Origin: Omphiscola glabra
Lineage: Eukaryota; Mollusca; Gastropoda; Lymnaeidae
NCBI GenBank assembly: GCA_964017045.1
Contig: OZ024802.1
Span: 8,940,435-9,004,434, forward strand
Direction of reading: 5' to 3'
Length of the DNA: 64,000 bases
In this document: in pieces, positions 44,664-56,300 of the stretch
Position numbering within the stretch: the first letter of the stretch is position 1
How the letters are laid out: the number at the start of each line of letters is the position of its first letter
Notes under the pieces: generated by a model
The model's input: only the letters and a program-made list of their open reading frames with translations
Database searches by the model: none
What the model was told of the DNA's origin: nothing
Position numbers and translations under genes: made by a program

Positions 44664-47600
44664 GTGAGTACAAAACATGTTTCACTGAATAGCATTGTCT
44701 TAAGCGTGGACTACACGTAAATTAAGAAAATAAATTGAAACGATCCACCAAGCTATCATCGCATAATTGCTCACCAAGCTATAATTAGATAACTCAGAAA
44801 GCTATAATTACATCTTATTTCACTTTACATTGTTTAATATATAAACGGCTCAGAACGCTACATCCATTAGCTGATTACACCAATGTTAGTGAAGTTACTG
44901 CACAGAAGTATTGTATATTATATACCAATGTTAATAAAGTTACTGTCTAAAAGTCCGTTTATACCAATGCTAGAGAAGCTACTGTCTAGCAGTCTTGTTA
45001 CACCAATGCCAATGAAGTTCCCGTCCAGGAGTACTGTAGGCATGTATTAACTCAATTCAAACCTCACCTGGTTAATAGATGAAATTCGGCCCAATACAAC
45101 GTCTCTAAAACCAAGAATTTAAAGTTGATATCTGATTGAGTTTGCTATTCCCTACAGGTCTCGGCCCAAACCAGTGTATGTTGCATTGCGACTTTGACAG
45201 TGGTTATATGTTGAGCCCAAAAGGTTGCTACTGTGTCCACATCAACAGAAGAAACTCGACTTGCCCTGAACTTAAGCTACCTTGCCCGACTGAAGGCTGC
45301 AGGTATGTGGCTAGTTGTGTGTGATGGTCTTAATGGAATACATTCTGCTTTTGAAATGATTACAAAATACAATAGCAGAGCGACCAGGCACTGATACAAT
45401 TTTGACAGGTGCAAAAACTTATGGAAACGTCTAAACATACATGGGAGATCACTATAAATACAACAAGGGACATCGCTCTACATACTTTAAGGGAGATCAC
45501 AACACATACAAAAAGGGAGATCGCTATACATACAACACGGGAGATCGCTATACATACTTTAAGGTAGATCACAACAGATACACCAAGGGGGATCGCTATA
45601 CATACAACAAATGAGATCGCTATACATACTTTAAGGGAGATCACAACAGATACACCAAGGGGGATCGCTATACATACAACACGGGAGATCGCTATACATA
45701 CTTCAAGGTAGATCACAACACATACACCAAGGGAGATAGCTTTACATAATACAAGTGAGATTGCTATATATATATACAACAAGGGAGATCACAGCACATT
45801 TAACAAAGGAGATCACTACATATATGATAAGGAATGACACATTTGGGGTTTTATTTTAAAAAAACGTAAATCTACAACTGTGCACACTGTAATGTTACAT
45901 TTGTGTACATTGTGATCCTCAGTGGCGTAGCGAGCTTAACTCGCGCCCGGGGCACAATACCTTTTTAGCGCCCCCCCCTATTCGAAAACCATACACTATT
46001 ATATGTAAAATATACCATTTGGCGCCCCTTTGATAGTAGCGCCCGGGGCATGATGCCCCCTTGCACCCCCCTCACTACGCCACTGGTGATCCTACAGTTG
46101 TCTAAACTGTAATGCTACATTTGTGTGCACTGTGGGGCTCCTTTTAACTTACACGATAATGCTACATGTGTGTACATGTTAATGCCACCATCATCTACAT
46201 TGCAATGCTATATTTGTGTTATAGTAGTAAAACCCGCTAAGGCATACATTCGCGTTCTTTGAAATAGTTGTCCTTTGATATCAACCTATTCTGTAACACG
46301 AAGTAGAACATCACAACAGCTCACTCCGATACGACGCGGTCACGGCGTTGCTCGCAAAATACGTGTACTTGGTTGCTCGCAAAATACGTGTACTTGGTTG
46401 CTCGCAAAATACGTGTACTTGGTTGCTCGCAAAATACGTGTACTTGGTTGCTCGCAAAATACGTGTACTTGGTTGCTCGCAAAATACGTGTACTTGGTTG
46501 CTCGCAAAATACGTGTACTTGGATTCACGTATTACATTTTTTTTCCTTTCAGTTAACATGAAAAAGCATAAATAACGAATATTTTCTCGGACAACACGCT
46601 AACAGGTTTTCTCAAAACGAGGTAAACTTCAGCATCATATAGGTCATTGAACTCAAGAGGTTACACCATTTATCCAGCTTCCTACTTTAAGAAAAAAGAA
46701 AAACTCCATTAAAATGGAATATTGCAAAATACGGCTTTATCGCGACCCCGCTTTCAATGAGAATAAAGGGTAATAAATGAAGAACTGAGTTCAAGCTGTG
46801 GGAAGGGAAGAGTAGAACAAGGTGTGTGGGAGCTGGAATCGAAAGACAAGACAATAAGAGAAGATCGTTTCGGCTAAGAGCCTTCCTCAACAAACAGGAC
46901 AAATGAAGGGGCTATTGGTACACGGGTACCAGAATTGAGAGGTTGGGATTAAAAAACGATTTAAAATATTATTGTTGGGTTTGTAAGACCAAATGAGGTA
47001 TCAAATGAAAGGTAATTGAATGTACTATACGTTTGTAAACATAATTCTTCATTTTAACTAAAATAAACTACCACAAATGACATTTGAATAGCATTGAGTT
47101 TAATGTGCCCCGGGTCCAAAAGGGGGCGCTGCGTGTCCGTGTACATTTTGACCGGGTTGGGTCTTTCAAAACTAAGAGTACAGGAAGTAAAAGAATGTAT
47201 GTATTCATACTGTGAAAAATAAGATTTTAACGGAAAAAATATTTGGGAGGTTTACAAATTATTAGAAATAGGAAAAGAAATACAGGCAAATTGAGGAACT
47301 GTGATTATCTTATTGTCCTGGCTTTCGACTCATGTTTCCACATACCTTGTTATACTATCTATTAATGAGAAATAATTCTATAGGCCCCAAGTATAGCGTT
47401 TAGCGGCTTTCTTCTGTTCTGTATATCCAACTGTTCATTACAAAATTGTAATTGCAACGTTATTTCAATTCAAAGCAAATCTCTCCCAAAAAATACAGGA
47501 ACATTCTTCCACAGTTTAAAGGTGTTTGGAGCTAAGAAATGTGTGTCATTTTCAGGTATGGTCCTAGAGTGGGACGAGACGACAGCGGCTGCCTGGCATG

Positions 47601-47769
47601 TAAGTGCCGCGCACCGCGCAGATTGGTGCGAAGACAAACGTGGTGCCCAGCTGTCTGCACCATTTACTGTCCGAACGGCAAAGTTGTGGATTCCAACGGT
47701 TGTCCAACGTGTCGCTGCCAACCTGGTCCCGTACAGTCACCTTGGGGTGGTGGGCCCGTTTGGGTGTAG
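44597..47769 (+). CDS. Gene A: secreted antistasin-like cysteine-rich protein (3 exons, 141 aa)
   Basis: Exons are 44597-44663, 45158-45302 and 47556-47769, joined by GT-AG introns of 494 and 2253 bp in phases 1 and 2. Residues 1-21 form a signal peptide (hydrophobic LLLMLLVLGVAGVG core). The mature part has 16 cysteines: a shortened first module (Cys29, 33, 46, 48), a complete antistasin-like module (Cys58, 65, 70, 83, 86, 88; GRDDSGCLACKC) and another complete module (Cys101, 105, 109, 120, 123, 125; DSNGCPTCRC). The C-x2-C-x-C ending after a D-x2-GC turn is the family hallmark. A sequon (Asn55-Ser-Thr) separates modules 1 and 2, and a basic linker RRLVRR (92-97) separates the last two. Antistasin modules usually inhibit serine proteases; activity is not shown here. 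The tail after Cys125 is Pro/Gly/Trp-rich. The start was chosen for the signal peptide. Confidence 0.82.
45158..45302 (+). CDS. Gene A exon 2
   Basis: 145 bp after acceptor TTCCCTACAG, ending GGCTGCAG|GTATGT. It carries module 1 (CMLHC ... GCYC) and the first half of module 2 (CPELKLPCPTEGC). The exon cuts module 2 just after its third cysteine. Confidence 0.85.
45405..45800 (+). repeat. Composite minisatellite in gene A intron 2
   Basis: GGGAGATCGCTATACATAC and GGGAGATCACAACAGATACA subunits alternate to form a ~72-bp higher unit, about 5 copies. It is open on the minus strand (hydrophobic VCIAISLVV repeats), an artefact. Confidence 0.93.
45920..46085 (-). mobile_element. hAT-like MITE, 166 bp, in gene A intron 2
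   Basis: Ends CAGTGGCGTAGCGAG and CTCACTACGCCACTG are inverted; the perfect target duplication GTGATCCT lies at 45912-45919 and 46086-46093. The sequence is the reverse complement of 11011-11195 at roughly 90% identity. Confidence 0.93.
46353..46525 (+). repeat. 25-bp minisatellite, 7 copies, gene A intron 2
   Basis: The unit TTGGTTGCTCGCAAAATACG plus TGTAC is nearly perfect and open in several frames on both strands. Confidence 0.96.
46905..47125 (+). repeat. Dispersed ~220-bp repeat copy 2, gene A intron 2
   Basis: It begins GGGCTATTGGTACACGGGTACC and matches the reverse complement of 6546-6770 through CATTTGAATAGCATTGAGTT to GCCCCGGGTCC. Confidence 0.8.
47556..47769 (+). CDS. Gene A exon 3 (terminal)
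   Basis: 214 bp after acceptor TCATTTTCAG; it completes module 2, encodes the RRLVRR linker and the last module, and ends at TAG 47767-47769. Confidence 0.85.
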
Positions 47770-47827
47770 CTGCAACCCTGGCCCCGTAACATCACCTTGG
47801 GGTGATGAGACCGCTTGGGTAAAATGA
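47770..47827 (+). repeat. Duplicated C-terminal tail beyond gene A stop
   Basis: From 47771 the sequence TGCAACCCTGGCCCCGTAAC and on repeats 47716-47770 (TGCCAACCTGGTCCCGTACA). The repeat is 55 bp, so the second copy is one base out of frame and lies after the TAG. Its own frame would encode a second CNPGPVTSPWG-type tail ending TGA at 47825-47827. Confidence 0.85.
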
Positions 47828-47988
47828 TTATCTTGTTGAATATGACGTCCGGTGCCAGACGGAAACGGATGTCGTCAGCAGTCGTGACGAGTTGGTCAAG
47901 TACAACAACAGTGAACGTGCCTGAAAATGAGTTTTATTTTGTGTCTTTATAATCTAACCCATTATATTCGCTTTGATTTTTCGTTTAT

Positions 47989-47994
47989 AATAAA
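47989..47994 (+). promoter_or_regulatory. Poly(A) signal AATAAA, gene A
   Basis: A canonical AATAAA lies 220 bp after the stop, in an AT-rich 3' UTR; TTTTGTTGC and T-rich sequence follow. Confidence 0.6.
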
Positions 47995-48410
47995 TCAAGT
48001 TGTGTTGTACTTTTGTTGCACTGTATTTCTATTCTGTATCCATGCAAATGTAAACAATTCGTGTAGTTGTAGAATGACGTCATGTGATGATTTTTAAAAA
48101 AAAATCAATATTAAAATGGTTTGTAAAGAGACTCTGGAATTATTGTAATTTAAAACATTCGTATTTCTGTTCATTTCTGAAATGTAAAAGTTATATGTTG
48201 TACTCGATGCATGGCATGTATTGATACCTCTTCTTGAATGACAAACTCATATTAAACTCTCTGCAAATAAAAACTTGCTGTTTTTTTTTTTTCAATGACT
48301 TTTTAGGTTAACGGTTTTGATAAAAAGTTTAAAATCACAACTAATCAATTAAGAAAATTTCACTGGAGTTGGGCGGGGCCAGGTGAGTTGAGGGATACAC
48401 TAAGAGGTAA
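47995..48410. other. AT-rich intergenic sequence after gene A
   Basis: No repeat or coding frame recognised before the next array. Confidence 0.5.
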
Positions 48411-49137
48411 GTGGGGTATGTACATGTAAGGGCTACGGTGGAGATGGGAGGGAAGGGGTGTGGACATGTAAGGGCTACGGTGGAGATGGGATGGAAGGGG
48501 TGTGGACATGTAAGGGCTACGGTGTTGATGGGAGGGAAGGGGTGTGGACATGTAAGGGCTGCGGTGGAGATGGGAGGGAAGGAATGTGGACATGTAAGGG
48601 CTACGGTGGAGATGGGATGGAAGTGGTGTGGACATGTAAGGGCTACGGTGATGATGGGAGGGAAGGGGTGTGGACATGTAAGGGCTGCGGTGATGATGGG
48701 AGGGAAGGGATGTGGACATGTAAGGGCTACGGTGGAGATGGGATGGAGGTGGTGTGGACATGTAAGGGCTGCGGTGATGATGGGAGGGAAGGGGTGTGGA
48801 CATGTAAGGGCTACGGTGGAGATGGGATGGAAGTGGTGTGGACATGTAAGGGCTGCGGTGATGATGGGAGGGAAGGGATGTGGACATGTAAGGGCTACGG
48901 TGGAGATGGGATGGAGGTGGTGTGGACATGTAAGGGCTGTGGTGATGATGGGAGGGAAGTAGTGTGGACATGTAAGGGCTGCGGTGATGATGGGAGGGAA
49001 GGGATGTGGACATGTAAGGGCTACGGTGGAGATGGGATGGAAGTGGTGTGGACATGTAAGGGCTGCGGTGATGATGGGAGGGAAGTGGTGTGGACATGTA
49101 AGGGCTACGGTGGAGATGGGAGGGAAGTGGTGTGGTT
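48411..49137 (+). repeat. 42-bp minisatellite, ~17 copies, open on both strands
   Basis: The unit begins GTGTGGACATGTAAGGGCTA and continues CGGTGGAGATGGGATGGAAG. As 42 is a multiple of 3, the + strand reads VWTCKGYGGDGMEG repeats and the minus strand MSTPLPSHLHRSPY repeats without a stop. Differences among copies change amino acids freely on both strands, so I do not call a gene. Confidence 0.96.
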
Positions 49138-49444
49138 TTATGGGAGGGGAGACGTGTGAGTCAAATGGTAAAGTTGGGCACTGGGGACATGAAGATGTAT
49201 AGTGGAGAAGAGCAAGAAAGTATACAGATAGAAAATGTCAGTTTAAATGGTGCTTACTTTGACATCGTGACATCATGCTGGCAAAACCGATGGAAGCAAA
49301 AAAGAACTCAATGGTAGTTACATAACTAAAGATACCATAAGTTTGGCTTTAAATAAGTTAGTACGTTTTTACAAGACTGCAAAAAATGTCTGTTTCCCGT
49401 GTGCTTGTATCTTCCAAGGTTTAAAGTTTATTTCTTCGCGGTTT
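49138..49444. other. Non-repetitive stretch, no gene seen
   Basis: Short frames run out of the array; nothing recognised. Confidence 0.45.
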
Positions 49445-49575
49445 GTTTTGTGTCTCGTTCCAGGTCAAAGTTTTAAAATATTGAAGTTTGTTTTGTGTCT
49501 CGTTCCAGGTCAAAGTTTTAAAATACCGAAGTTTGTTTTGTGTCTCGTTCTAGGTCAAAGTTTTAAAATACCGTT
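49445..49575 (+). repeat. 45-bp tandem repeat, 3 copies
   Basis: The unit contains TTGTTTTGTGTCTCGTTCCA and GGTCAAAGTTTTAAAATA. Each copy has a splice-acceptor-like TCGTTCCAG. Confidence 0.93.
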
Positions 49576-49779
49576 ACAAATTACGTTGGACGTACACACA
49601 ATTCCAGGATTTACTTCTGTCCAAAACCGTGTGTACAACTACAGGGAAGAAACCCAGATCATTTGTACAACTACAAGGAAGAAATCCAGATCCTGTTGAC
49701 TACATGATGAACATTTATGTCGCATTTGCTACACAAGAACTCAGTGCATAGTTGCGATGTCGGTATTCAAGCGGACATT

Positions 49780-49985
49780 TAAGTCGTAAGGTGGAGAGGT
49801 CTGTCTTACAGCGAGATGTCAGTCTTATAGCGGAAATTTAAGTCGTATGATAAAGATGTCTGTCCTATAGCGAAAATGTTAGTGGTATAGTGGAGATTTC
49901 TGTCATGTAGCGGAGATATTAGTCGTATAGAGGAGATAGAAGTCATATAGCGGAGATGGCAATCACGAAACGGCGATATCAGTAA
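49780..49985 (+). repeat. Degenerate ~20-bp repeat
   Basis: Variants of GTCGTATAGCGGAGATGTC, about ten copies, strongly diverged. Confidence 0.8.
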
Positions 49986-50119
49986 ATAACATAATGTTTA
50001 ATTTCATCTCAATATCGATAATGTGATGCCAGTGATTAGGGAAGTTATTATGTGAATAGGTCTTACGCAATAAGTTATGATGTGAATGAGTCCTATGTGA
50101 AGAGTTATATAAGTCATAA

Positions 50120-50405
50120 GTTAGAAATTATTTGATCTCATTGTTAAAGGAGATGAGGAACAGCTGGTTTGAATGGAGATGAAGAACATAATTTTTGTAT
50201 TGAGATGAGGAACAGCTGGTTTGAATGGAGATGAAGAACATAATTTTTGTATTGAGATGAGGAACAGCTGGTTTGTATGGAGATGAGGAACAGCTGGATT
50301 GTATGGAGATGAGGAACAGCTGGTTTGTATGGAGATGAGGACAGCAGGATTGTATTGAGATGAGGAACAGTTGGTTTGTATGGAGATGAGGAACAGCTGG
50401 TTTGA
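50120..50405 (+). repeat. 26-bp minisatellite, ~10 copies
   Basis: The unit contains GAGATGAGGAACAGCTGGTT and TGTATG; a pair of AAGAACATAATTTTTG variant copies is duplicated. Confidence 0.93.
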
Positions 50406-51085
50406 TGTTTTGAAATTACAAAAACCCACTTTCCCCCCGCCCCTTTTCTCCTCTATAAATATTCATCCCAAACCAGTCAAAATGGGGAATGTCATTGTAA
50501 GCCAACTGTAAACATTGCCTTTGTTTTTAATATCCATTAGTTGATGATCTTTTTACCAATCTGTACGTTAAGAAAAACTTGATGAAATCTCGCTAGCGAT
50601 ATCACCAGATTATGGTAACTTGTCATAATTTTGATATTTCCACAAATTGTTTATTTTCTTTTGTGGTTGGGGGGGGAGGGGGGATTTAAGTGGCGGATAT
50701 TGACACAGGTTTTTCTTATTCTTGTGAATCCCTGTAACCTTCCCTGTAACCTTCCCTGTAACCTTCCCTGTACAAAACACGTGTCCACGCGAAGGAGCTG
50801 AATAAACAAAAACACATGGATCCGGGTTGACTCTAAAAGAAACGATTTCAATAACAAACATCTTTAAAATGAGGTCAACCAAACAAGGCGATTGCTATCT
50901 CTTAATCACCTTCATCCCTATAGCTTTTATGAGTATAACCTTGAGACTTGTTACAAAGAATTACATTTAAAAAACAACAACACTAACGAATGGAATCCAA
51001 ATATTTCCGTTTTGAAGTTCAAGGTGCGCAATTTCAATAATTATTTTGTTGTTTTGTTTTTATTACGAATGACCTACAACTAAAA
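50406..51085. other. Non-repetitive stretch with a small repeat
   Basis: CCCTGTAACCTT occurs four times at 50732-50775. A G-rich patch lies at 50670-50685. No supported gene. Confidence 0.6.
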
Positions 51086-51090
51086 ACTGC

Positions 51091-52499
51091 CGACTCCTAC
51101 AGCATCAAGTGCCGACCCCTACAGCATCAAGTGCCGACCCCTACAGCATCAAGTGCCGACCCCAACAGCATCAAGTGCCGACCCCTACAGCATCAAGTGC
51201 CGACCCCTACAGCATCAAGTGCCGACCCCAACAGCATCAAGTGCCGACCCCTACAGCATCAAGTGCCGACCCCTACAGCATCAAGTGCCGACCCCTACAG
51301 CATCAAGTGCCGACCCCTACAGCATCAAGTGCCGAGCCCTACAGCATCAAGTGCCGACCCCTACAGCATCAAGTGCCGACCCCTACAGCATCAAGTGCCG
51401 ACCCCAACAGCATCAAGTGCCGACCCCTACAGCATCAAGTGCCGACCCCTACAGCATCAAGTGCCGACCCCAACAGCATCAAGTGCCGACCCCTACAGCA
51501 TCAAGTGCCGACCCCTACAGCATCAAGTGCCGACCCCTACAGCATCAAGTGCCGACCCCTACAGCATCAAGTGCCGAGCCCTACAGCATCAAGTGCCGAC
51601 CCCTACAGCATCAAGTGCCGACCCCTACAGCATCAAGTGCCGACCCCTACAGCATCAAGTGCCGACCCCTACAGCATCAAGTGCCGACCCCTACAGCATC
51701 AAGTGCCGACCCCTACAGCATCAAGTGCCGACCCCTACAGCATCAAGTGCCGACCCCTACAGCATCAAGTGCCGACCCCTACAGCATCAAGTGCCGACCC
51801 CTACAGCATCAAGTGCCGACCACTACAGCATCAAGTGCCGACCCCTACAGCATCAAGTGCCGACCCCTACAGCATCAAGTGCCGACCCCTACAGCATCAA
51901 GTGCCGACCCCTACAGCATCAAGTGCCGACCCCAACAGCATCAAGTGCCGACCCCTACAGCATCAAGTGCCGACCCCTACAGCATCAAGTGCCGACCCCT
52001 ACAGCATCAAGTGCCGAGCCCTACAGCATCAAGTGCCGACCCCTACAGCATCAAGTGCCGACCCCTACAGCATCAAGTGCCGACCCCTACAGCATCAAGT
52101 GCCGACCCCTACAGCATCAAGTGCCGACCCCTACAGCATCAAGTGCCGACCCCTACAGCATCAAGTGCCGACCCCTACAGCATCAAGTGCCGACCCCTAC
52201 AGCATCAAGTGCCGACCCCTACAGCATCAAGTGCCGACCCCTACAGCATCAAGTGCCGACCCCTACAGCATCAAGTGCCGACCCCTACAGCATCAAGTGC
52301 CGACCCCTACAGCATCAAGTGCCGACCCCTACAGCATCAAGTGCCGACCCCTACAGCATCAAGTGCCGACCCCTACAGCATCAAGTGCCGACCCCTACAG
52401 CATCAAGTGCCGACCCCTACAGCATCAAGTGCCGACCCCTACAGCATCAAGTGCCGACCCCTACAGCATCAAGTGCCGACCCCTACAGCATCAAGTGCC
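51091..52499 (+). repeat. 22-bp minisatellite, 64 copies, nearly perfect
   Basis: The unit CGACCCCTACAGCATCAAGT plus GC lacks stops in all three forward frames, giving frames of about 460 codons with a 22-residue peptide repeat. Only about nine units differ from consensus. Units 4, 7 and 12 (two CCCCAACAG, one GAGCCC) recur as 15, 18 and 23, so an 11-unit (242-bp) block was duplicated. Not considered a gene. Confidence 0.98.
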
Positions 52500-52689
52500 C
52501 GTAAACACAGCATAAAAACCCACTAGCAATGATTCCTTGCTTCATAGTTCGGAGGTCACCTCTACGAACCAAAACAATGATAGGCAAAAATAAGAATCTG
52601 ACGAGGTCAAGGAAAGAAGATAGAATGTCGCATCCGTTTCGCGTTTGAAAAGCGACGACATAATTGGTTGGTTATTTGTGCGGATGACA

Positions 52690-52900
52690 ACAAGTCTTGA
52701 GACAAACCATGACAAATATGTCTTGAGACAAGCCATGACAAATTTGTCTTGAGGCAAGCCATGACAAATTTGCCTTGAGACAAGCCATGACAAATTTGTC
52801 TTGAGACAAGCCATGACAAATTTGCCTTGAGACAAGCCATGACAAATTTGTCTTGAGACAAGCCAGGACAAATTTGTCTTGATACAAGATATAATAAACT
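52690..52900 (+). repeat. 26-bp minisatellite, ~8-9 copies
   Basis: The unit is GAGACAAGCCATGACAAATT plus TGTCTT, decaying at the right end. Confidence 0.95.
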
Positions 52901-53296
52901 GTCTTGTTACAAGCTATGACTAATTAACTTGACAAAAGCCATGACGGACGGCCCTTAACTCCGTTACTTTGGATTTTAAGATCTAGCCAACGAAACCACC
53001 TATGCATGTAGTCACATGATCCCCTCCAGAGAATAAAATTTACCTCATATTTTAGCGACGCGTTCATTCTTGCTTATAGCAAAGCGGTGTGCACTGTATG
53101 TGTGTGAGAGGGGGGGGGTGTGGCTCTTAGTTCTCAGGTTCATCCTGTCATTGTTTATATGGGACATGTACCACACCCCACTGCTAAAAAACCATCGTTA
53201 ACCAATAACATCTATGCCACTGTAACGCGTACAAATAGTGAATTACTCGACTGGACGCCGAAACGACTTGCTGATTTTGGATTATGTCAACCTAAT

Positions 53297-53360
53297 ATGT
53301 TGTCTCTGTGCTCACCGTTGTTGCTGTTAGTCCTGGCTGTGGTCGGTGTGGGCTCCATAA
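53297..53360 (+). CDS. Gene B exon 1 (signal peptide)
   Basis: It codes for 21 residues plus one base, with donor ATAA|GTGAGT as in gene A. No clear TATA box; a CCAAT motif lies near 53200. Confidence 0.78.
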
Positions 53361-56300
53361 GTGAGTACACAAACTATTGAAATAGTTACCTACTTTATTT
53401 TTTGTGTTTTATAAACAGTTCGTAGAGTCACAATAGCAAAACGTGTGCAGTTACACAGATCCGGGACATGTCAACATATCTCCACATTTAAAGTCACTTA
53501 TAGATTCTTTTGAAAATACCCAAAGAATATTTATTCAAACTTTAAAAGTCTTCAGTCTGAATGATAATACGTATATAAAAGCATCTCAAAACATCACGTT
53601 GCAATATAACAAGTTTCAGAATGTGTTATAACAAGTTTCAGAATGTGTTATAACAAGTTTCTGAATGTGTTATAACAAGTTTCTGAATGTGCTATAACAA
53701 GTTTCAGAATGTGTTATAACAAGTTTCAGAATGTACTATAACAAGTTTCAGAATGTGTCATAACAAGTTTCAGAATGTGTTATAACAAGTTTCAGAATGT
53801 GTTATAAAAAGTTTCAGAATGTGTTATAAAAAGTTTCAGAATGTGCTATAAAAAGTTTCAGAATGTGTTATAACAAGTTTCAGAATGTGTTATAACAAAT
53901 TTCTGAATGTGCTATAACAAGTTTCAGAATGAGTTATAACAAGTTTCAGAATGTGCTATAACAAGTTTCTGAATGTGTTATAACAAGTTTCAGAATGTGC
54001 TATAACAAGTTTCAGAATGTGTTATAACAAGTTTCAGAATGTGTTATAACAAGTTTCAGAATGTGTTATAACAAGTTTCAGAATGTGTTATAACAAGTTT
54101 CAGAATGTGTTATAAAAAGTTTCAGAATGTGTTATAAAAAGTTTCAGAATGTGCTATAACAAGTTTCAGAATGTGTTGCTTGGGTGAGCTAAATATCGCA
54201 GCTCCTCAAAGAACGCCCCCCCCCCCCCCCCCCCACCACCAAAAAAAATTAGAAATAAATGAATTGTTAAAAATGTATAATAAATTAATTAATTTATTAA
54301 TGAATAAAAACCTCCTACGGTTAGGTTTTCGACGCTTCTCCCAAATGTTAATGAGACGTAGACGTCCATGTAGTAAGCGGTTCTTAACATGTGGTCTACG
54401 AACCCTATGGGATCCCTAAAGAAAGTGTCGGGGGGGGGTGGGGTCCGTGAGTTACATTTCTTTTATACTTGTATTATTTTCATTACATTAATGTCTTCTA
54501 AGACTTGGTTCGTAAACTTTAGATGACTGTCAAAGGAGTCCAGGGTAGACAATTTGTTAAGGTGTAGTAAGTCACTGTCCTATAATAAACTTTAACTCTG
54601 ACGTAATAAGTCACCATCCTATAGTAAAATCTAACTCTGACGTAATAAGTCTTTATCCTATAATAAACTCTAACTCTAACGTAATAAGTCACCATCCTAT
54701 AATAAACTCTAACTCTGACGTAATAAGTCACCATCATATAATAAACTCTAACTCTGACGTAATAAGTCACCATCCTATAATAAAATCTAACTCTGACGTA
54801 ATAAGTCACTATCCTATAATAAACTCTAACTCTGACGTAATAAGTCACCATCCTATAATAAACTCTAACTCTGACGTAATAAGTCACCATCCTATAATAA
54901 ACTCTAACTCTGACGTAATAAGTCACCATCCTATCATAAACTTTAACTCTGACGTAATAAGTCACCATCCAATAATAAATTCGAGTTCTCATTTTTATGG
55001 TTGACTTTTGAAAGTCGTATCCGGAAATTTGATCGAAAGAAATTTTGTCGGTGGAAAATTGATCGACGGAAATTTGATCGAACGGAAATTTTGTCGAATC
55101 TTTTTTTTAGTTTACACGTTAAAATTTTGCGTCAAATTTCTTTTTGAACGCATTATTTTGTTTTACTGTATAGTATAGTGCGTTCAAAAAGAAATTTGAC
55201 GAAAATTTTAACGTGTGAACTGAAAAAAAGATTCGACCAAATTTCCGTTCGATCAAATTTACGTCGATCAATTCTCTGTCGACGAAATTTCTTTCGATTA
55301 AATTTCCGGTAACCTTTGAAAATAAGTACAGAGCTATGCAATTTTTAAAAAAAAAGAATAATATAAAATTACATTTCAATAAATAAATTCATCATTGTAT
55401 CTATTTCACCTTTGGCTGATTGGTGAACTATATTTAGGTAATGAAACTCGCCACGTAAAAAGTCTGTGAACTAGGCATTCTTGTACATGCATGACCAATG
55501 AAATAAATGTTACGGGGTTGTTACAACACACATATACATTTCTCTAAAACTGACCCCTGTCAGGGACTGCCCCGATCCGGTGTATGTTACATTGTGACAG
55601 TGACAGAGGTCTCGTACTGAGCGCAAGCGGATGTTCCTGTGTCCCCATCAACATGACAGGGACCTCCAGAACGTGCCCTCACGTCTACTGCGCACTAGGC
55701 TCGTGCGATGTGTTCAGGACTGATGCCCTGGGATGCCCGACGTGCCAGTGTGAATGCCCCGAGATCAAACTACCATGCCCGACTAATGGCTGCAGGTTGG
55801 TTGCCAGTTACCTGTCCGGTATTATTGTGGTTGTAATTAACATATTAATTATCTCTTATACATATTACGCTTCTGTTGTGGCTCGTGGACTGCTTCCATT
55901 TCCGGCCGCTGCTTCCAAATAACCGAATTTGGCATTGAGAGTATATTACAAATAATTCTATATGTTTGAAAGAAAGTATGGATTAAGTATGGATTAATAA
56001 TGAGTTGAATAGTGCGTAAAATATAATTCCCAATAACTACGCTAAATGATATAAATATTTTTTTAATAACGCAACTGCGTTTGGTGCGTAATATTTTCTT
56101 TTCGGAAACTGAAATCGTCTTAAAGAATTATGTTAAAAATATTCGGCTTAAAAGTGGGTGGAACATCAGAATATTTACATTTAATATATTTCATGGGCGT
56201 GAAATAAAAAGTGTGCTGTGACGTATCATAAGGGGGGGGGGGGGGTAGTAAAAATTGGGATCCTTAAATGTGTGTTACTTGAGTTCATGTTTTGTCAAGT

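Noticed and set aside
51109..52526. Three overlapping ~460-codon + strand frames of a TPTASSADPYSIKCRP-type repeat
   Set aside because: They are the 22-bp array read in each frame. A stop-free unit with a length not divisible by 3 opens all three frames; there is no signal peptide, splice site or unique domain.
53120..53296. N-terminal extension of gene B from an upstream in-frame ATG
   Set aside because: It would add 59 residues of unremarkable sequence before a clean signal peptide; gene A has no equivalent.
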